DNA from: Anaerolineales bacterium
GTDB lineage: Bacteria; Chloroflexota; Anaerolineae; Anaerolineales; UBA6663
Direction: 5' to 3'
Assembly: GCA_020850595.1 (NCBI GenBank)
Contig: JADZEK010000016.1
Location: forward strand, 1 to 64,000
DNA: 64,000 bases
Shown here: positions 7,925 to 16,752 of the stretch, one piece after another
Layout of the letters: each line of letters begins with the position of its first letter
Numbering within the stretch: position 1 is the stretch's first letter
Notes under the pieces: generated by a model
The model's input: only the letters and a program-made list of their open reading frames with translations
What the model was told of the DNA's origin: nothing
Databases searched by the model: none
Made by a program: the position numbers and the translations under genes

Positions 7925-8913
7925 GCCCCCTCCAACGCGAACTTGCCGAAGTACTGCGGGCTGTGGCAATCCGCGCAGGCTGGGGTCAGGCGCTGGCGGC
8001 GCGCGGCGGCCAGCCGGGCCGGCACTTCGCCCAACGCCTCCAGGCTGGTCAACGCGGCCAGCGGCACGCCATATTCGGCGCTGGTGAAGCGGCAGGGGGA
8101 CAGTCGCGCCTGCTCATCCACAAACCACAGCCGGTCGCCCGGAGCGCAGTCTGCCACCGGCCAGCGCCAGCCGCGCGCCGTGTACTCCAGCCGCCGCACA
8201 TAGCGCTGGCTGCCGCGCACCCGCAGCCCTTGCGCCGCCAGTTGCGCCCGCAGCGAGTCAAAGTGCTGTGCCAGCCAATCCAGGTCGGCGGGGCGCAGAT
8301 GCTCGGCCGCGTAGTAGGCGTCGTCCGGCGCTCCGCCCAGCGCGTTGAACGTCAACTCCTCCACGCCCCACGCGGCCAGTTCGCTCCCCAGCGCATCCAG
8401 CGCCGTGAGGTTCGAGTGGCGCAGCACCGTGTTCACCCGCAGCACCGGCCCGTGCCCCAGCGCCGCCTTGCGGTCGCGCAAGTCCTCAATCACCGCCCGC
8501 AGTGCTGCGTGCCGGCCCGCGCCGCGTACGGCCTCGTGCGCCGCCGCGTCTCCGTCTACGCTCAACGTCACCTCGGCAAAGTCCTCCACCAACTGCTGCC
8601 GCCGCCCCGCCTGGCTCAGCTCCGTGCCGTTGGTGGTCACGCTCAGGCTCAGGCCGTGGGCCTGCCGCAGCTCGCGCGACACGGCCCAGACCGGTCCCCA
8701 GCGCAGCGGCTCACCGCCCAGCCAGCTCAGCAGCACCTCGCGGCCGGTCGCCGCCTGCCATTCGCCCAGCACCCGCCCAAACGTCAGGGCCGTCGCGGCC
8801 GAGGCGCTGTGGCGCGGCCCGCGCCGGCTGCGCCGGAACTCGCAGTAGGCGCAGTCGAGGTCGCAGGCTTCGGTTACGCGCCACACGACGACCAGCCGCC
8901 GCCCGCGAGTCAT
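7921..8913 (-). CDS. radical SAM enzyme with C-terminal Cys-rich (SPASM/Twitch-like) region
   Basis: A 330-residue protein. The cluster motif CDLDCAYC (CX3CX2C) lies near residue 17, followed by WLGGEPLRWG (GGE motif) and VTTNGTEL. The C-terminal third has further cysteines: one in VADCAPGD, one in LSPCRF and a pair in PACADCHSPQ, consistent with a partial SPASM or Twitch auxiliary cluster. SPASM enzymes commonly modify peptides, but other substrates are known. The gene overlaps both AMP ligase copy 2 (ATGA) and pdxH (GTGA). A RiPP precursor is not obvious nearby; the Cys peptide at 2690-2758 is a distant candidate. Confidence 0.85.
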   Translation of the reverse strand: MTRGRRLVVVWRVTEACDLDCAYCEFRRSRRGPRHSASAATALTFGRVLGEWQAATGREVLLSWLGGEPLRWGPVWAVSRELRQAHGLSLSVTTNGTELSQAGRRQQLVEDFAEVTLSVDGDAAAHEAVRGAGRHAALRAVIEDLRDRKAALGHGPVLRVNTVLRHSNLTALDALGSELAAWGVEELTFNALGGAPDDAYYAAEHLRPADLDWLAQHFDSLRAQLAAQGLRVRGSQRYVRRLEYTARGWRWPVADCAPGDRLWFVDEQARLSPCRFTSAEYGVPLAALTSLEALGEVPARLAAARRQRLTPACADCHSPQYFGKFALEGA

Positions 8914-10271
8914 GCCGCCTCCCGCGTGTACTGGCGCACCTTGCCGTCCGGCGCTGCGGCCGGGTCGCTCTCCGCCATGCTCACCACCTGTTCTGCGCCG
9001 AACAGGCCCAGCAGCGCCGCCCGCACCTTCTCCAGCGGCGCGCTGCTCTTGCGCGCGGTCAACGTCAGCGCGCCATCAGCGGCCTGGTGTAGTTGGTATT
9101 GCGGCAGAGCAAAACGTTTCAGCGCGCCGCTCACGTCAATGTTGTTGATGGCCTGCCCGGCCGCGCCTGTAAACACAACCGGCGCGCGTCCCTCCAGTTC
9201 CACCAGGCGCGGCTGCCCGCCCACGTGCGCCAGCCGCGCATAATCACCGGTGCGGTAGCGCAGCAGCGGCAAGAACGGGTTGAACCCGCCTGTCAGCGTC
9301 ACCTCGCCGCGCTCGCCGAGCGGGCAGGGGCGCCCCTCGGCGTCGAGCACTTCGAAATACAGGCGCGGTTGCAGTGGCGCGTACCCGGTCGGCGTCAGCG
9401 CCGCAATCGGCCCCGCCTCGTTCATCGCATATAAGTCAATCACCGGGCAGCCCCAGCGCGCTTCCAACTCGGCGCACAGCCCCGGCGTCAGCGCCATCGC
9501 CGTCGAGATCAGCGCCTTGGGCCGGTGCTGCATCTCCAGCCGCGCCAGTTCGGCGAAGCTGAGCGGGTCGCCGGTCAGCACTTCAGGTTGGCACTCGTCC
9601 AGATACCGGGCGCGGTCGGCCGGGTCGCGCCAGTCATCCGTGTTCAGGTTGATCTTAACGAACCCCGCGCCGCCCAGGAACGACAACACCGCCGCATAGG
9701 TATACGTGCGCCGCTGAAAGCAGGCCAGCACCAGCGCTACCCGCAGCCGCCCGGTGGCCGGGTCGCGCCCGCCTAGCAGCTCCACGCCGCGCGTCGCCAG
9801 CGCCGCCCGCAGCAGCGGCAGGTAGCAGGCCGATGCCTCCGGGTGCGAGAGGATGTCGAGCGGATGTCCCGTCGCGCCCGAGGTGTTATAGACGATCAGG
9901 TCATCCAGCGCGGCGTCGTCCGGCACGAACGCCCATGGCGCGTGGCTCAGGTCGGCCCGGTCACACGTCGGCGTGTCGGCGAAGGTAGCGGGCGGCGCGC
10001 CATATTGCCGGTAGAACGGCACCGTGGCGTGGCAGCGCGCCGCGAACTCGGCCAGCCAGGCGGGCTGTCGGCCCGGCGCCCATCCCGGCGGTTCGCTGGC
10101 GAGCAGTTGGGCGTAGGCCCGTACCCGCGCCAGCCCCGCCGCGCTCAACCGGTCGCCGCACTGGTGGTTGAAGCGCGGAGCGTGAGCGCTCTCGTGCAGC
10201 GCGCGCAGCTGCTCTCGCGCATCGGCGGTCAGCCAGGGGTAGCGTTCAGCCTCGCTCAAGCCATCGGGCAT
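8910..10271 (-). CDS. PaaK-like adenylate-forming enzyme, copy 2
   Basis: A 453-residue paralog of the ligase at 5321-6688. It has TSGATGHP (phosphate loop), YAMNEAGPIA, RYRTGDYA and a C-terminal PDGKVRQYTRE, with the same HAPRFNHQ and DRLSAAGLARVRA N-terminal block. Divergence in the region between the two blocks suggests different carboxylate substrates. It starts 4 nt after its paired helical protein gene and overlaps the radical SAM start. The acceptor cannot be deduced from sequence. Confidence 0.85.
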   Translation of the reverse strand: MPDGLSEAERYPWLTADAREQLRALHESAHAPRFNHQCGDRLSAAGLARVRAYAQLLASEPPGWAPGRQPAWLAEFAARCHATVPFYRQYGAPPATFADTPTCDRADLSHAPWAFVPDDAALDDLIVYNTSGATGHPLDILSHPEASACYLPLLRAALATRGVELLGGRDPATGRLRVALVLACFQRRTYTYAAVLSFLGGAGFVKINLNTDDWRDPADRARYLDECQPEVLTGDPLSFAELARLEMQHRPKALISTAMALTPGLCAELEARWGCPVIDLYAMNEAGPIAALTPTGYAPLQPRLYFEVLDAEGRPCPLGERGEVTLTGGFNPFLPLLRYRTGDYARLAHVGGQPRLVELEGRAPVVFTGAAGQAINNIDVSGALKRFALPQYQLHQAADGALTLTARKSSAPLEKVRAALLGLFGAEQVVSMAESDPAAAPDGKVRQYTREAA

Positions 10272-10275
10272 CGCA

Positions 10276-10863
10276 TCACTCGCGCGAACTCTGCGCCGCG
10301 GCCTCCTCGGCCGCCTTCTTCGCCATCGCCTCGCGCACAGCCTGGGCGCGTTCCTCCGCCGCCTTGGCCGCCGCCAGCACCCGCTGCCGCTCCACCGTGC
10401 TGATCGTCATCAGCCGGTCCTGCGCCTGAGCCACGCTCTCGCCTGCCGGCCGCAGCCCCAGGTCGCGTAGCGCCAGCCGCGCCAGCTCCTCGCGCCGGTC
10501 GGCGTCGCTGATGTAGCTGTTGGCCGTCGTCAGCGCGCTCAGTTGCGCCAATCCCCCGGTCAGGAAGTCACCGGCGGCCGGGCCAAAGCGCCGCTCCGCC
10601 CGGAACCACTCGTCATGCAGCAGCCACGCGGCAATGAGCACCACTTGCAGCCAGTTGCGGTAGCGTTTAGCGTCAGTCGGCGAGAAGCTGTCGCGCTGCG
10701 CGGGCGTGATCAGCGGGCCGCCCAGGTCGCGCAGCAGGTCGGCCACCACCGCCGCCACATGCACCTGCCCGGCCGCTCGCACCCGTGGTTCGGCCAGAAA
10801 GTCGGCCGGGCATTCGGCCAGGCGGCGCGTCAACGCTTCGAGGGGCGGGCCTTCGTGTTCCAT
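10276..10863 (-). CDS. helical protein paired with AMP ligase copy 2 (paralog of 6685-7269)
   Basis: About 195 residues. I chose the ATG at 10863, 4 nt after the VWA gene stop, because it aligns with the start of the paralog (MEHEGPPLE versus MQREGPPLE); an open frame upstream to 10995 lies inside the VWA gene. Shared blocks include LTRRLAECPADFLA, AAVVADLLR, LLHDEWFR, RREELARLALRDLGLRPAGE and a long charged C-terminal helix. Like its paralog it precedes a PaaK-like ligase. Function unknown. Confidence 0.7.
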   Translation of the reverse strand: MEHEGPPLEALTRRLAECPADFLAEPRVRAAGQVHVAAVVADLLRDLGGPLITPAQRDSFSPTDAKRYRNWLQVVLIAAWLLHDEWFRAERRFGPAAGDFLTGGLAQLSALTTANSYISDADRREELARLALRDLGLRPAGESVAQAQDRLMTISTVERQRVLAAAKAAEERAQAVREAMAKKAAEEAAAQSSRE

Positions 10864-10867
10864 GGCC

Positions 10868-12613
10868 TCAGTCCGCGTCCGGCCCGCCGTACTTGAGGCG
10901 GCTGAACCAGCGCGCGAACTCCACGAGTTCTTCCCAATTGCGCACCGTGTGAATGTTCCACCCCTGCTCGTCGCGGGCGCGCAGCAGTTCGGCATTCTTC
11001 TCCACCGCCGTTAACAGGTTCAGCAGCAGCGTGCCGCCGCCCCGCGCCTTCTCCAACGCCATGCGCGCCACATCCCAGCCGCTGCCGCCGCGCTCGTCCT
11101 TGTCGAACATTGTGGTCACGCCGTCATCCGAGATCACCAGGATGTGCGCCGGGCGGTCGTGCGGTTTGCGCTCTTGAAACGTGTCGCGCAGCACGTGAAT
11201 GGGAAAGGCCGTCGAGCCGCCGAAGAAGCCCGTCAGGATCTCCAACACCTTGTGCTGATCGGTCACGAAGCCCTCGGTGGTCAGGAACTGCCGCGTGCCG
11301 CTCCACAGCGTGGCCTGCACCCGGCTGCCCGCCCGCAGCGCCGAGAGCGCCACAATCGCCCCGGCCAGCGTTAGGTACGAGACGCTCTGCTGGGGGTTCG
11401 GCATCGAGCCAGATGAGTCCACGTACAGGTCCAGGTCCAACGGCTCGCGCTTGGGCTGGCTGCCCTCCGTGTGCCCCCACACGCGCTGCACCGTCGTCAT
11501 TCCGGGGATGACGTGCGGGCTGACCATGACGCTCTCGGTCCAGTCGGCCTCTTCCAGCGGCCCGCCGATGTCCCATGGCTCTAGCCCTTCGGGCAGCGGC
11601 TCGGTGCTCTCCGGCCGCTGGCGCGCGGGGAACGGCACCAGATATGGCGCGGCCCGCTCCTTGTAGTAACGGATGGCGGCCTCGTGCTCGCTCAGCGGCA
11701 GCCCCAATGCCCGCAAAATCTCGCCGAACTCAAACGGCTGGCGTGCTTGGCCCTGCGCGCGATTGGAGGCCGGCTTGTCACTGGGCGGCCCCAGGCCCGA
11801 GATTTCCGGGTCCAGCGACGGGTGCTGCGCGCCCTCTCGCTCGTTGGCGTCCATCTCCGTCAGCCCATGCGGCATTCCGCCCGCGCCCGCGTCTTGCGTA
11901 TCGCGCCAGCCCTTCAGCACTGCCTGCGTCGCCTGCGCCTCATCCTCCAGCAGGTAGGGCAGGCACAGCGCCGCGAACTTGCCCGCGCCGTCCAGCCAGT
12001 CGCGGGCGTAGGCGCGCACCAGCCGCGCCCCCAATTGGGCGTCGCCCCGCAGCGCGTCGGTCAGCGTGCCCTTGGCCAGCGTGCCCGTTTGCAGCCGCCA
12101 CAAAATCTCGTAAATGCGCATGTACAGCGTCCACAGCGGGTCGGTGGCCTCGCTGCCCAGCGCCAGGTATACCGCGGCCATGCTCAGCCCCGCGCTGCGC
12201 TGGAGGCGGTCGTTGATCAGCAGGTCGGTGTACAGGTTGCTGATGAACGGCGCCAGTCGCTCCTTGGTAGGCAGCCCCCAGCGCATGTGCGCAATCATGC
12301 GCGCGTAGTCATCCAGGTCCGCCGGCGCCAGCACGTGATGGCCGATCTCGTGCGCCAGGATTTCGTGCGCGAACCCCGCCAGTTGCTGCCGCTCAATCTG
12401 GTCCAGGTTCACGACCACGGCCTGATCTGTCAGCCGGATCATGGCGAAGCTGCTGCTTAGCCCCTCCGCCTCGGCCTCGGCATCGCTGAAACACCAGCGC
12501 GGCTCGGCCAGCCGGGTGAACTTGCTCCACACCGCCAACGCCGTGGGCCACTCGGCGTGCCAGGCCGCGTGCACCGGTGTCAGTTGGTCGCGGCGCTTCG
12601 GGTACGTCACCAT
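10868..12613 (-). CDS. VWA-domain protein with N-terminal HExxH metallopeptidase-like site
   Basis: About 581 residues from the ATG at 12613, 2 nt after the previous stop (an upstream ATG at 12640 would overlap it). The N-terminal half has HEILAHEIGHHVLAP near residue 93, an HExxH zinc-peptidase signature. The C-terminal half is a VWA domain with an intact MIDAS: DSSGSMPN, a Thr in FFGGSTAFP and the Asp pair in VISDDG. MoxR ATPases and VWA proteins act together as chaperone-like pairs that insert cofactors or remodel complexes; the MoxR gene starts this same operon. The peptidase-like site in the same chain is unusual and may be catalytic or only structural. Confidence 0.85.
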   Translation of the reverse strand: MVTYPKRRDQLTPVHAAWHAEWPTALAVWSKFTRLAEPRWCFSDAEAEAEGLSSSFAMIRLTDQAVVVNLDQIERQQLAGFAHEILAHEIGHHVLAPADLDDYARMIAHMRWGLPTKERLAPFISNLYTDLLINDRLQRSAGLSMAAVYLALGSEATDPLWTLYMRIYEILWRLQTGTLAKGTLTDALRGDAQLGARLVRAYARDWLDGAGKFAALCLPYLLEDEAQATQAVLKGWRDTQDAGAGGMPHGLTEMDANEREGAQHPSLDPEISGLGPPSDKPASNRAQGQARQPFEFGEILRALGLPLSEHEAAIRYYKERAAPYLVPFPARQRPESTEPLPEGLEPWDIGGPLEEADWTESVMVSPHVIPGMTTVQRVWGHTEGSQPKREPLDLDLYVDSSGSMPNPQQSVSYLTLAGAIVALSALRAGSRVQATLWSGTRQFLTTEGFVTDQHKVLEILTGFFGGSTAFPIHVLRDTFQERKPHDRPAHILVISDDGVTTMFDKDERGGSGWDVARMALEKARGGGTLLLNLLTAVEKNAELLRARDEQGWNIHTVRNWEELVEFARWFSRLKYGGPDAD

Positions 12614-12615
12614 GT

Positions 12616-13959
12616 CTACAACTGCCCCGTGTCGCCCCACGCCGCCAGCCGCGCCCGGTACGTCGGGTCTTCAAAGCGCCCCGGCGCAAACGCCGCTGCG
12701 AATTTCGGCGGCGCTTCACCGATTAGATAATCTGCCAGCAGTTCCGCGCCGCCCGCTGCCGCCATGAGGCCATAGCCTGAATACCCGCCGACCACGTACG
12801 CCCCTGCCACCGGCAGCGGCCCGATCAGCGGCCGGTTGTCGCGTGTCTTCACGTAATAGCCGCCGTCGAGCATCGGCCGCCGCGCCGCGCCGAAGTAGGC
12901 CGCTAGCCCCGGCGCCATCGTGCTCAGCCCGCGCAGCACCACCTCCGGAAACGACGGATCAAAGTTCACCGGCCACACCGGTGGCACCGGGTGAGCGTCG
13001 TAGGCCCACAGCATCAGCACCACATCGCTGCCGCTGCCGCCCTCCGGCCGCAGGTGCGCGCCGCCTGGCAGTTCCGCCAGCAGGCCGCGCGTCGCCTCGT
13101 CCTCGGCCAGCATCTCGCGTTCCTCGGCCTCCCATGGCAGCCGCTGTGGGTCGGCCCAGATCAGCATCGGCGCGTCGCGTGGAATAACCCCCTGGTCGTC
13201 GTGGAAGGCTAGTTTGGCATGGCGTTCGCAGAAGAGCGGCACCTCCAGCCCCAGCAGCCGCGCTACCTCGTTCGCCAGCGGCCCGCCCGCGTTCACGAAG
13301 CTGCCGGTCGCCAGCGTCTGCCCATCGCCCAACCGCACGCCGCGCACCGCGCCGTTCACCACCTCCACGCCCGCCACCGGCGCGTTGATCAACGTCACCC
13401 CGACCCGCCGCGCCTCCTCCAGCAGATATGCGCCAAACTCGGTCGAACTGAACCAGCCGCAGCGCCGCGCGTGCACCACCGCCGCTGTCCGCTCGCTCAG
13501 ATACGGGAAATGCTGCCGGATGAGAGCTGGATCGAGCAGCAAGTCCGCGCCGGTCAGGTCGCTCTCAAGCCCCTCGGCGTGATGCGGCGTGTAATCGTCC
13601 ACCCGCACCGGCCCCGCGCCCTGCGCCGCCGCCTGCTCGGCTGCCTGCCGGAATAGTGTCACGCGCTCCGGCTCGGCCGTGGCATACACATAGCCGCGTC
13701 GGTTCAGCCGAAACACGTTGCCGCTCGCTCGTGCCAGCGCCTCTAGCCGGTCAATGCTGCGGTTCATCAGCGCCACCATCGCGCCGTCCGGCCCCGGCCA
13801 CCAGTTGCGGTAGGCCTCGGTGGACTTGTCGCTCGTCAGGCTCAACGGCGGGCGCTCGTCCACCAGCGCCACGCCGCGCATCCCGCGCCGCACCGCCAGT
13901 TCGTAGGCCGCCGCGATCCCGGCGATACCCGCGCCGCAAATCACCACCTCGACCGTCAT
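12616..13959 (-). CDS. FAD-dependent oxidoreductase, DAO (glycine/D-amino acid oxidase) family
   Basis: A 447-residue flavoprotein. The N-terminal Rossmann motif is GAGIAGIAAAYELA followed by an acidic strand end (VDERPP). The middle has FVNAGGPLANEVA (DAO-type) and the C-terminus TRDNRPLIGPLPVAGAYVVGGYSGYGLM, typical of DAO enzymes that oxidise secondary or primary amines. No signal peptide, so cytoplasmic. It overlaps the upstream unknown gene by 4 nt (ATGA). Substrate unknown; next to PdxH, radical SAM and adenylating enzymes it probably oxidises an amine in the product. Confidence 0.85.
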   Translation of the reverse strand: MTVEVVICGAGIAGIAAAYELAVRRGMRGVALVDERPPLSLTSDKSTEAYRNWWPGPDGAMVALMNRSIDRLEALARASGNVFRLNRRGYVYATAEPERVTLFRQAAEQAAAQGAGPVRVDDYTPHHAEGLESDLTGADLLLDPALIRQHFPYLSERTAAVVHARRCGWFSSTEFGAYLLEEARRVGVTLINAPVAGVEVVNGAVRGVRLGDGQTLATGSFVNAGGPLANEVARLLGLEVPLFCERHAKLAFHDDQGVIPRDAPMLIWADPQRLPWEAEEREMLAEDEATRGLLAELPGGAHLRPEGGSGSDVVLMLWAYDAHPVPPVWPVNFDPSFPEVVLRGLSTMAPGLAAYFGAARRPMLDGGYYVKTRDNRPLIGPLPVAGAYVVGGYSGYGLMAAAGGAELLADYLIGEAPPKFAAAFAPGRFEDPTYRARLAAWGDTGQL

Positions 13960-15011
13960 GCGCTCCGCTCTACAAACGCTACCAGGTACACCACGTGCGA
14001 CAGTGGCGTGGTCACCGCCAGCGTGGTTGCATCGGCGGCGGAACTCTGGCTGCCCGCCAGCTCTGGAAACGTGGCGCTGTGTTTACCCCGCGTGACCTTA
14101 CCACGCGAGTCTAGGCGGTAAGAGGGGGCTTGTGTGACTTCCGGCTCGGTCGGCGGAGTAGCGGCGCGGTGCAGCGTAGCCCCAAAGCGGTCGGCGTGCA
14201 GTAGCCATTGGCCCTGACCGTCGTCCACCACGAATTGTCCGCCGGGGCTGCTCACCTTGGGCGGCGCGAGGAACAGCCCCCCGAACCCCCGGAACGCGCC
14301 CACGCGCGCCACCAGCTGCATGCGCCGTTCGCCGCTCTGGCCCGCGAGCGCTTGGGCCGGAGCCAGCCACGGGTCGTCGTACAGCCGCGCCAGGGCCGTC
14401 TCTAGCCGCGGCCCGGTGGGTGGCTTCAACCCTGGCTCTCCCAGTGCCGCCACGGCCAGCCGCCCTGGCAGCCTGCGGCACACTTGCAATGCGCTGCGCC
14501 GGTAGTGTGCCAGCCCCGCGCGCCACGCGGCCACTTGTGCCGCCGCCAGCAGGCTGGCCGTGTCCACGCACAGCGGCGCGAGCGTCAGCACCTCGGCCAT
14601 CCACGCCTCCGCCCGCGCGCCCGGCGTCGCCGCTAGTTGGTACAGAGCGTTAGTCAGCGCTCCGGTGAAGCGGCGTGGGTCCGCCGCCAGGTGCGCCGCC
14701 AGGGGCGGCAACAGCCGCTGCCAGCCCAGCCCAATCACGGGGTTACGCGCTCGCGGCCCGAGGAACTCCTGTCCAATCAACTCCAGCGAAAGATCGTAGA
14801 GCGCTTCGGCCGCGGCCTCGGCCTTCGCCGGGACCAAGGCCGCCACCTCCTCAATGACTGGCGCGACCACGTCGGCCAGGTGCGCCTGAAACGCCGGGCC
14901 GTCCAGGTTCGGCCGCCAGCGGCGCGCCTCGGCGTACTGCGCGTTAAAGCGGCTGCGGTGGTTCGCCAGCGCCGCCGCGAACGCGCCGGAGACTCGGGGT
15001 GGGGCGCTCAT
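13956..15011 (-). CDS. unknown protein between MoxR and FAD oxidoreductase
   Basis: 351 residues, not recognised. The N-terminal two thirds are alpha-helical and Ala/Leu-rich. The C-terminal third is beta-rich, with SSPGGQFVVDDGQGQWLLHADRFGATLH, a Gly/Asp-rich repeat-like segment, ending in VVYLVAFVERSA. It starts 13 nt after the MoxR stop and overlaps the FAD gene. MoxR-VWA systems often carry a third protein linking the ATPase to its client, and the position fits such a role; this is inference only. Confidence 0.65.
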   Translation of the reverse strand: MSAPPRVSGAFAAALANHRSRFNAQYAEARRWRPNLDGPAFQAHLADVVAPVIEEVAALVPAKAEAAAEALYDLSLELIGQEFLGPRARNPVIGLGWQRLLPPLAAHLAADPRRFTGALTNALYQLAATPGARAEAWMAEVLTLAPLCVDTASLLAAAQVAAWRAGLAHYRRSALQVCRRLPGRLAVAALGEPGLKPPTGPRLETALARLYDDPWLAPAQALAGQSGERRMQLVARVGAFRGFGGLFLAPPKVSSPGGQFVVDDGQGQWLLHADRFGATLHRAATPPTEPEVTQAPSYRLDSRGKVTRGKHSATFPELAGSQSSAADATTLAVTTPLSHVVYLVAFVERSA

Positions 15012-15024
15012 CTTCGCTGAGCCT

Positions 15025-16608
15025 TTACTGCAAGGTCAGCCAGCGCAGATAATTGGTGTAGCGCTGGTGCAGATACTTCAGTTTGAGCACGTCGTCGAAC
15101 AGGTGGCCGTAGAGCTTGCGGCCCTTGGCCCACTCCGCCAGTACCCGCTCGATCTTCACCAGCCGCGCCCGCGCCGCCGCCTCATCCACCCCCTCCAGCC
15201 CCAGCGCAAACTCGGCTTCCAGCTCGGCCACCGGGTCGTCGCGGTCCAGGTTCAGTTGGTCATATTCGGCGCAGGCCAGATCAAACAGCTTGCGGATCCA
15301 GCCCACTCGGTCTACCCGGTAGACGGCGTTGCCCGGCGCGTCGAAGAACGGCGCCTCCGGGTCGGGCTGGAGTTTGTCGTGCAGCACAAAGGGGATGATC
15401 TGGCGCAGGTCATCCAGGTCCACGCTGCGCGCCCCCCGAAAATACGTCAGCGCCTTGGCGAATACCAGCACCGTCATCAGCGCTCGCACCGACAGGCCGT
15501 TCCTGGTCTGCGCGCCCAGGTCTTTGAGCTTGTCCTTGCCGCTCTCCTGCGCCGCCAGTTGGTGCAGGTCGGCCCCGGCCAGCTTGGCCGTGTCCTTGGT
15601 CTTGTACTCCAACTGTTCCGCCGCCGGCTCCATGAACTCAAACTGGCTGGCGAAGAACTCCAGCCGTCGCCGCAGCGGCGCGGCCAACTCCACCGCCAGG
15701 ATTTCGGCGTTCATGCGCCCGATCTCATCTTCGGTGAAGATGATCTGCGTCGGCACGATCTCGGCCGGGTCAATGCCGGCCTCCACGCGCGTCAGCAGTT
15801 CGCTCAGAAAGCGCGTGTTGAAGTGCAGCGTCTTCACCACGATGTCAATACGGTCGCGTAGCGCCTCAATCACCTGATACGTGCCGCCGCCCGCGTCGTC
15901 GTTGGCCGTCAGGTACCACGCTGCGGGCGGGCACTCATACACCTGGTCTAACAATTCGGCGTAGTTGTCGGCCAGCACCGTCAGCAGCGCCGACTGTGTG
16001 CGCGTCGGAATGCGGTTGTATTCGTCAATGACCTTGACGCGCATGGACAGCCACTTGCGCCAGGCAATGTGAATCTGATCCATGCTGTGCGCCGCCACCA
16101 GATCGGCGGGCAGGGGGTTGCCCAGCAGGTCGCTGATGGTCATTTGCGGCTGGCCGTGCTGCATGGCGCGGCGCACGTCGGTCAGCGAGTAGCCCGCCAG
16201 CACGCCCATCAGCAATGCGCTGGCCGTCTTGCCCCGCCCTGGCCCACCCACCAGCACGCACCGCCGCCGCACGGCGAAGTTCAGCAGCGGCAGCAGCACA
16301 AAGCTGCTGTAGCTCTGGCCCGAGGGCAGGCTCACCCGCGTTTTGCTGTCCCCGAAGGTGTAACTTGGATGCGGCCCGGTGTTGTATTCCAGGTCGTAAT
16401 GCGGACTGATGATGGCGTGGTTGACGATCCAAAAGTACGCCTGCCGCAGCTTTTCATCTAGCGCCACGCCGTCTTTCGGCGCGGCGGCTACCTCGGCCAC
16501 CGGCCCCTCGGTGTACAGGTCGGCCACGTCGAAGGCCCGGGCCGGGCCGGCCGGTTGGGGGTTCGTCGGCGCGGCGGAGACGTGCTGGAACTGTCCGAAA
16601 TCTGGCAT
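15025..16608 (-). CDS. MoxR-type AAA+ ATPase
   Basis: A 527-residue ATPase. Walker A is GGPGRGKTAS (121-130), Walker B is VKVIDEYNRIP near residue 195 with the helix RTQSALLTVLADNYAEL, and LTANDDAGG (sensor 1 region) and LRDRIDI follow. The lid contains NGLSVRALMTVLVFAKAL. Residues 330-380 hold a charged insert. MoxR proteins pair with VWA proteins, and one lies three genes downstream. This is the first gene of the minus-strand run to 2973 and has a TATAAT element at 16683-16688. Confidence 0.88.
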   Translation of the reverse strand: MPDFGQFQHVSAAPTNPQPAGPARAFDVADLYTEGPVAEVAAAPKDGVALDEKLRQAYFWIVNHAIISPHYDLEYNTGPHPSYTFGDSKTRVSLPSGQSYSSFVLLPLLNFAVRRRCVLVGGPGRGKTASALLMGVLAGYSLTDVRRAMQHGQPQMTISDLLGNPLPADLVAAHSMDQIHIAWRKWLSMRVKVIDEYNRIPTRTQSALLTVLADNYAELLDQVYECPPAAWYLTANDDAGGGTYQVIEALRDRIDIVVKTLHFNTRFLSELLTRVEAGIDPAEIVPTQIIFTEDEIGRMNAEILAVELAAPLRRRLEFFASQFEFMEPAAEQLEYKTKDTAKLAGADLHQLAAQESGKDKLKDLGAQTRNGLSVRALMTVLVFAKALTYFRGARSVDLDDLRQIIPFVLHDKLQPDPEAPFFDAPGNAVYRVDRVGWIRKLFDLACAEYDQLNLDRDDPVAELEAEFALGLEGVDEAAARARLVKIERVLAEWAKGRKLYGHLFDDVLKLKYLHQRYTNYLRWLTLQ

Positions 16609-16682
16609 AGCACCCGCGGCGGGTGGCGGCCCGGCGGCAGCGCGCCGAGCCGCCGCTAGTTGGTGGGCGGCGAATTTGCCCG

Positions 16683-16688
16683 ATTATA
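16683..16688 (-). promoter_or_regulatory. probable -10 element of the MoxR operon
   Basis: TATAAT on the minus strand, preceded by TG, in the 144-bp divergent gap. No good -35 is seen 16-18 bp upstream. It lies about 75 nt before the MoxR ATG. Confidence 0.45.
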
Positions 16689-16718
16689 CAGGGTGACGCG
16701 CTTGGTCTCAGGCGGCGC

Positions 16719-16746
16719 TTGCCAAGCCCTCCGTTCGCGCTAGACT
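16719..16746 (+). promoter_or_regulatory. promoter of the HypE-like gene, probably leaderless
   Basis: -35 TTGCCA (16719-16724), 16-bp spacer, -10 TAGACT (16741-16746). The ATG at 16753 falls where transcription should start, and no Shine-Dalgarno is present. Confidence 0.55.
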
Positions 16747-16752
16747 GAGCGC

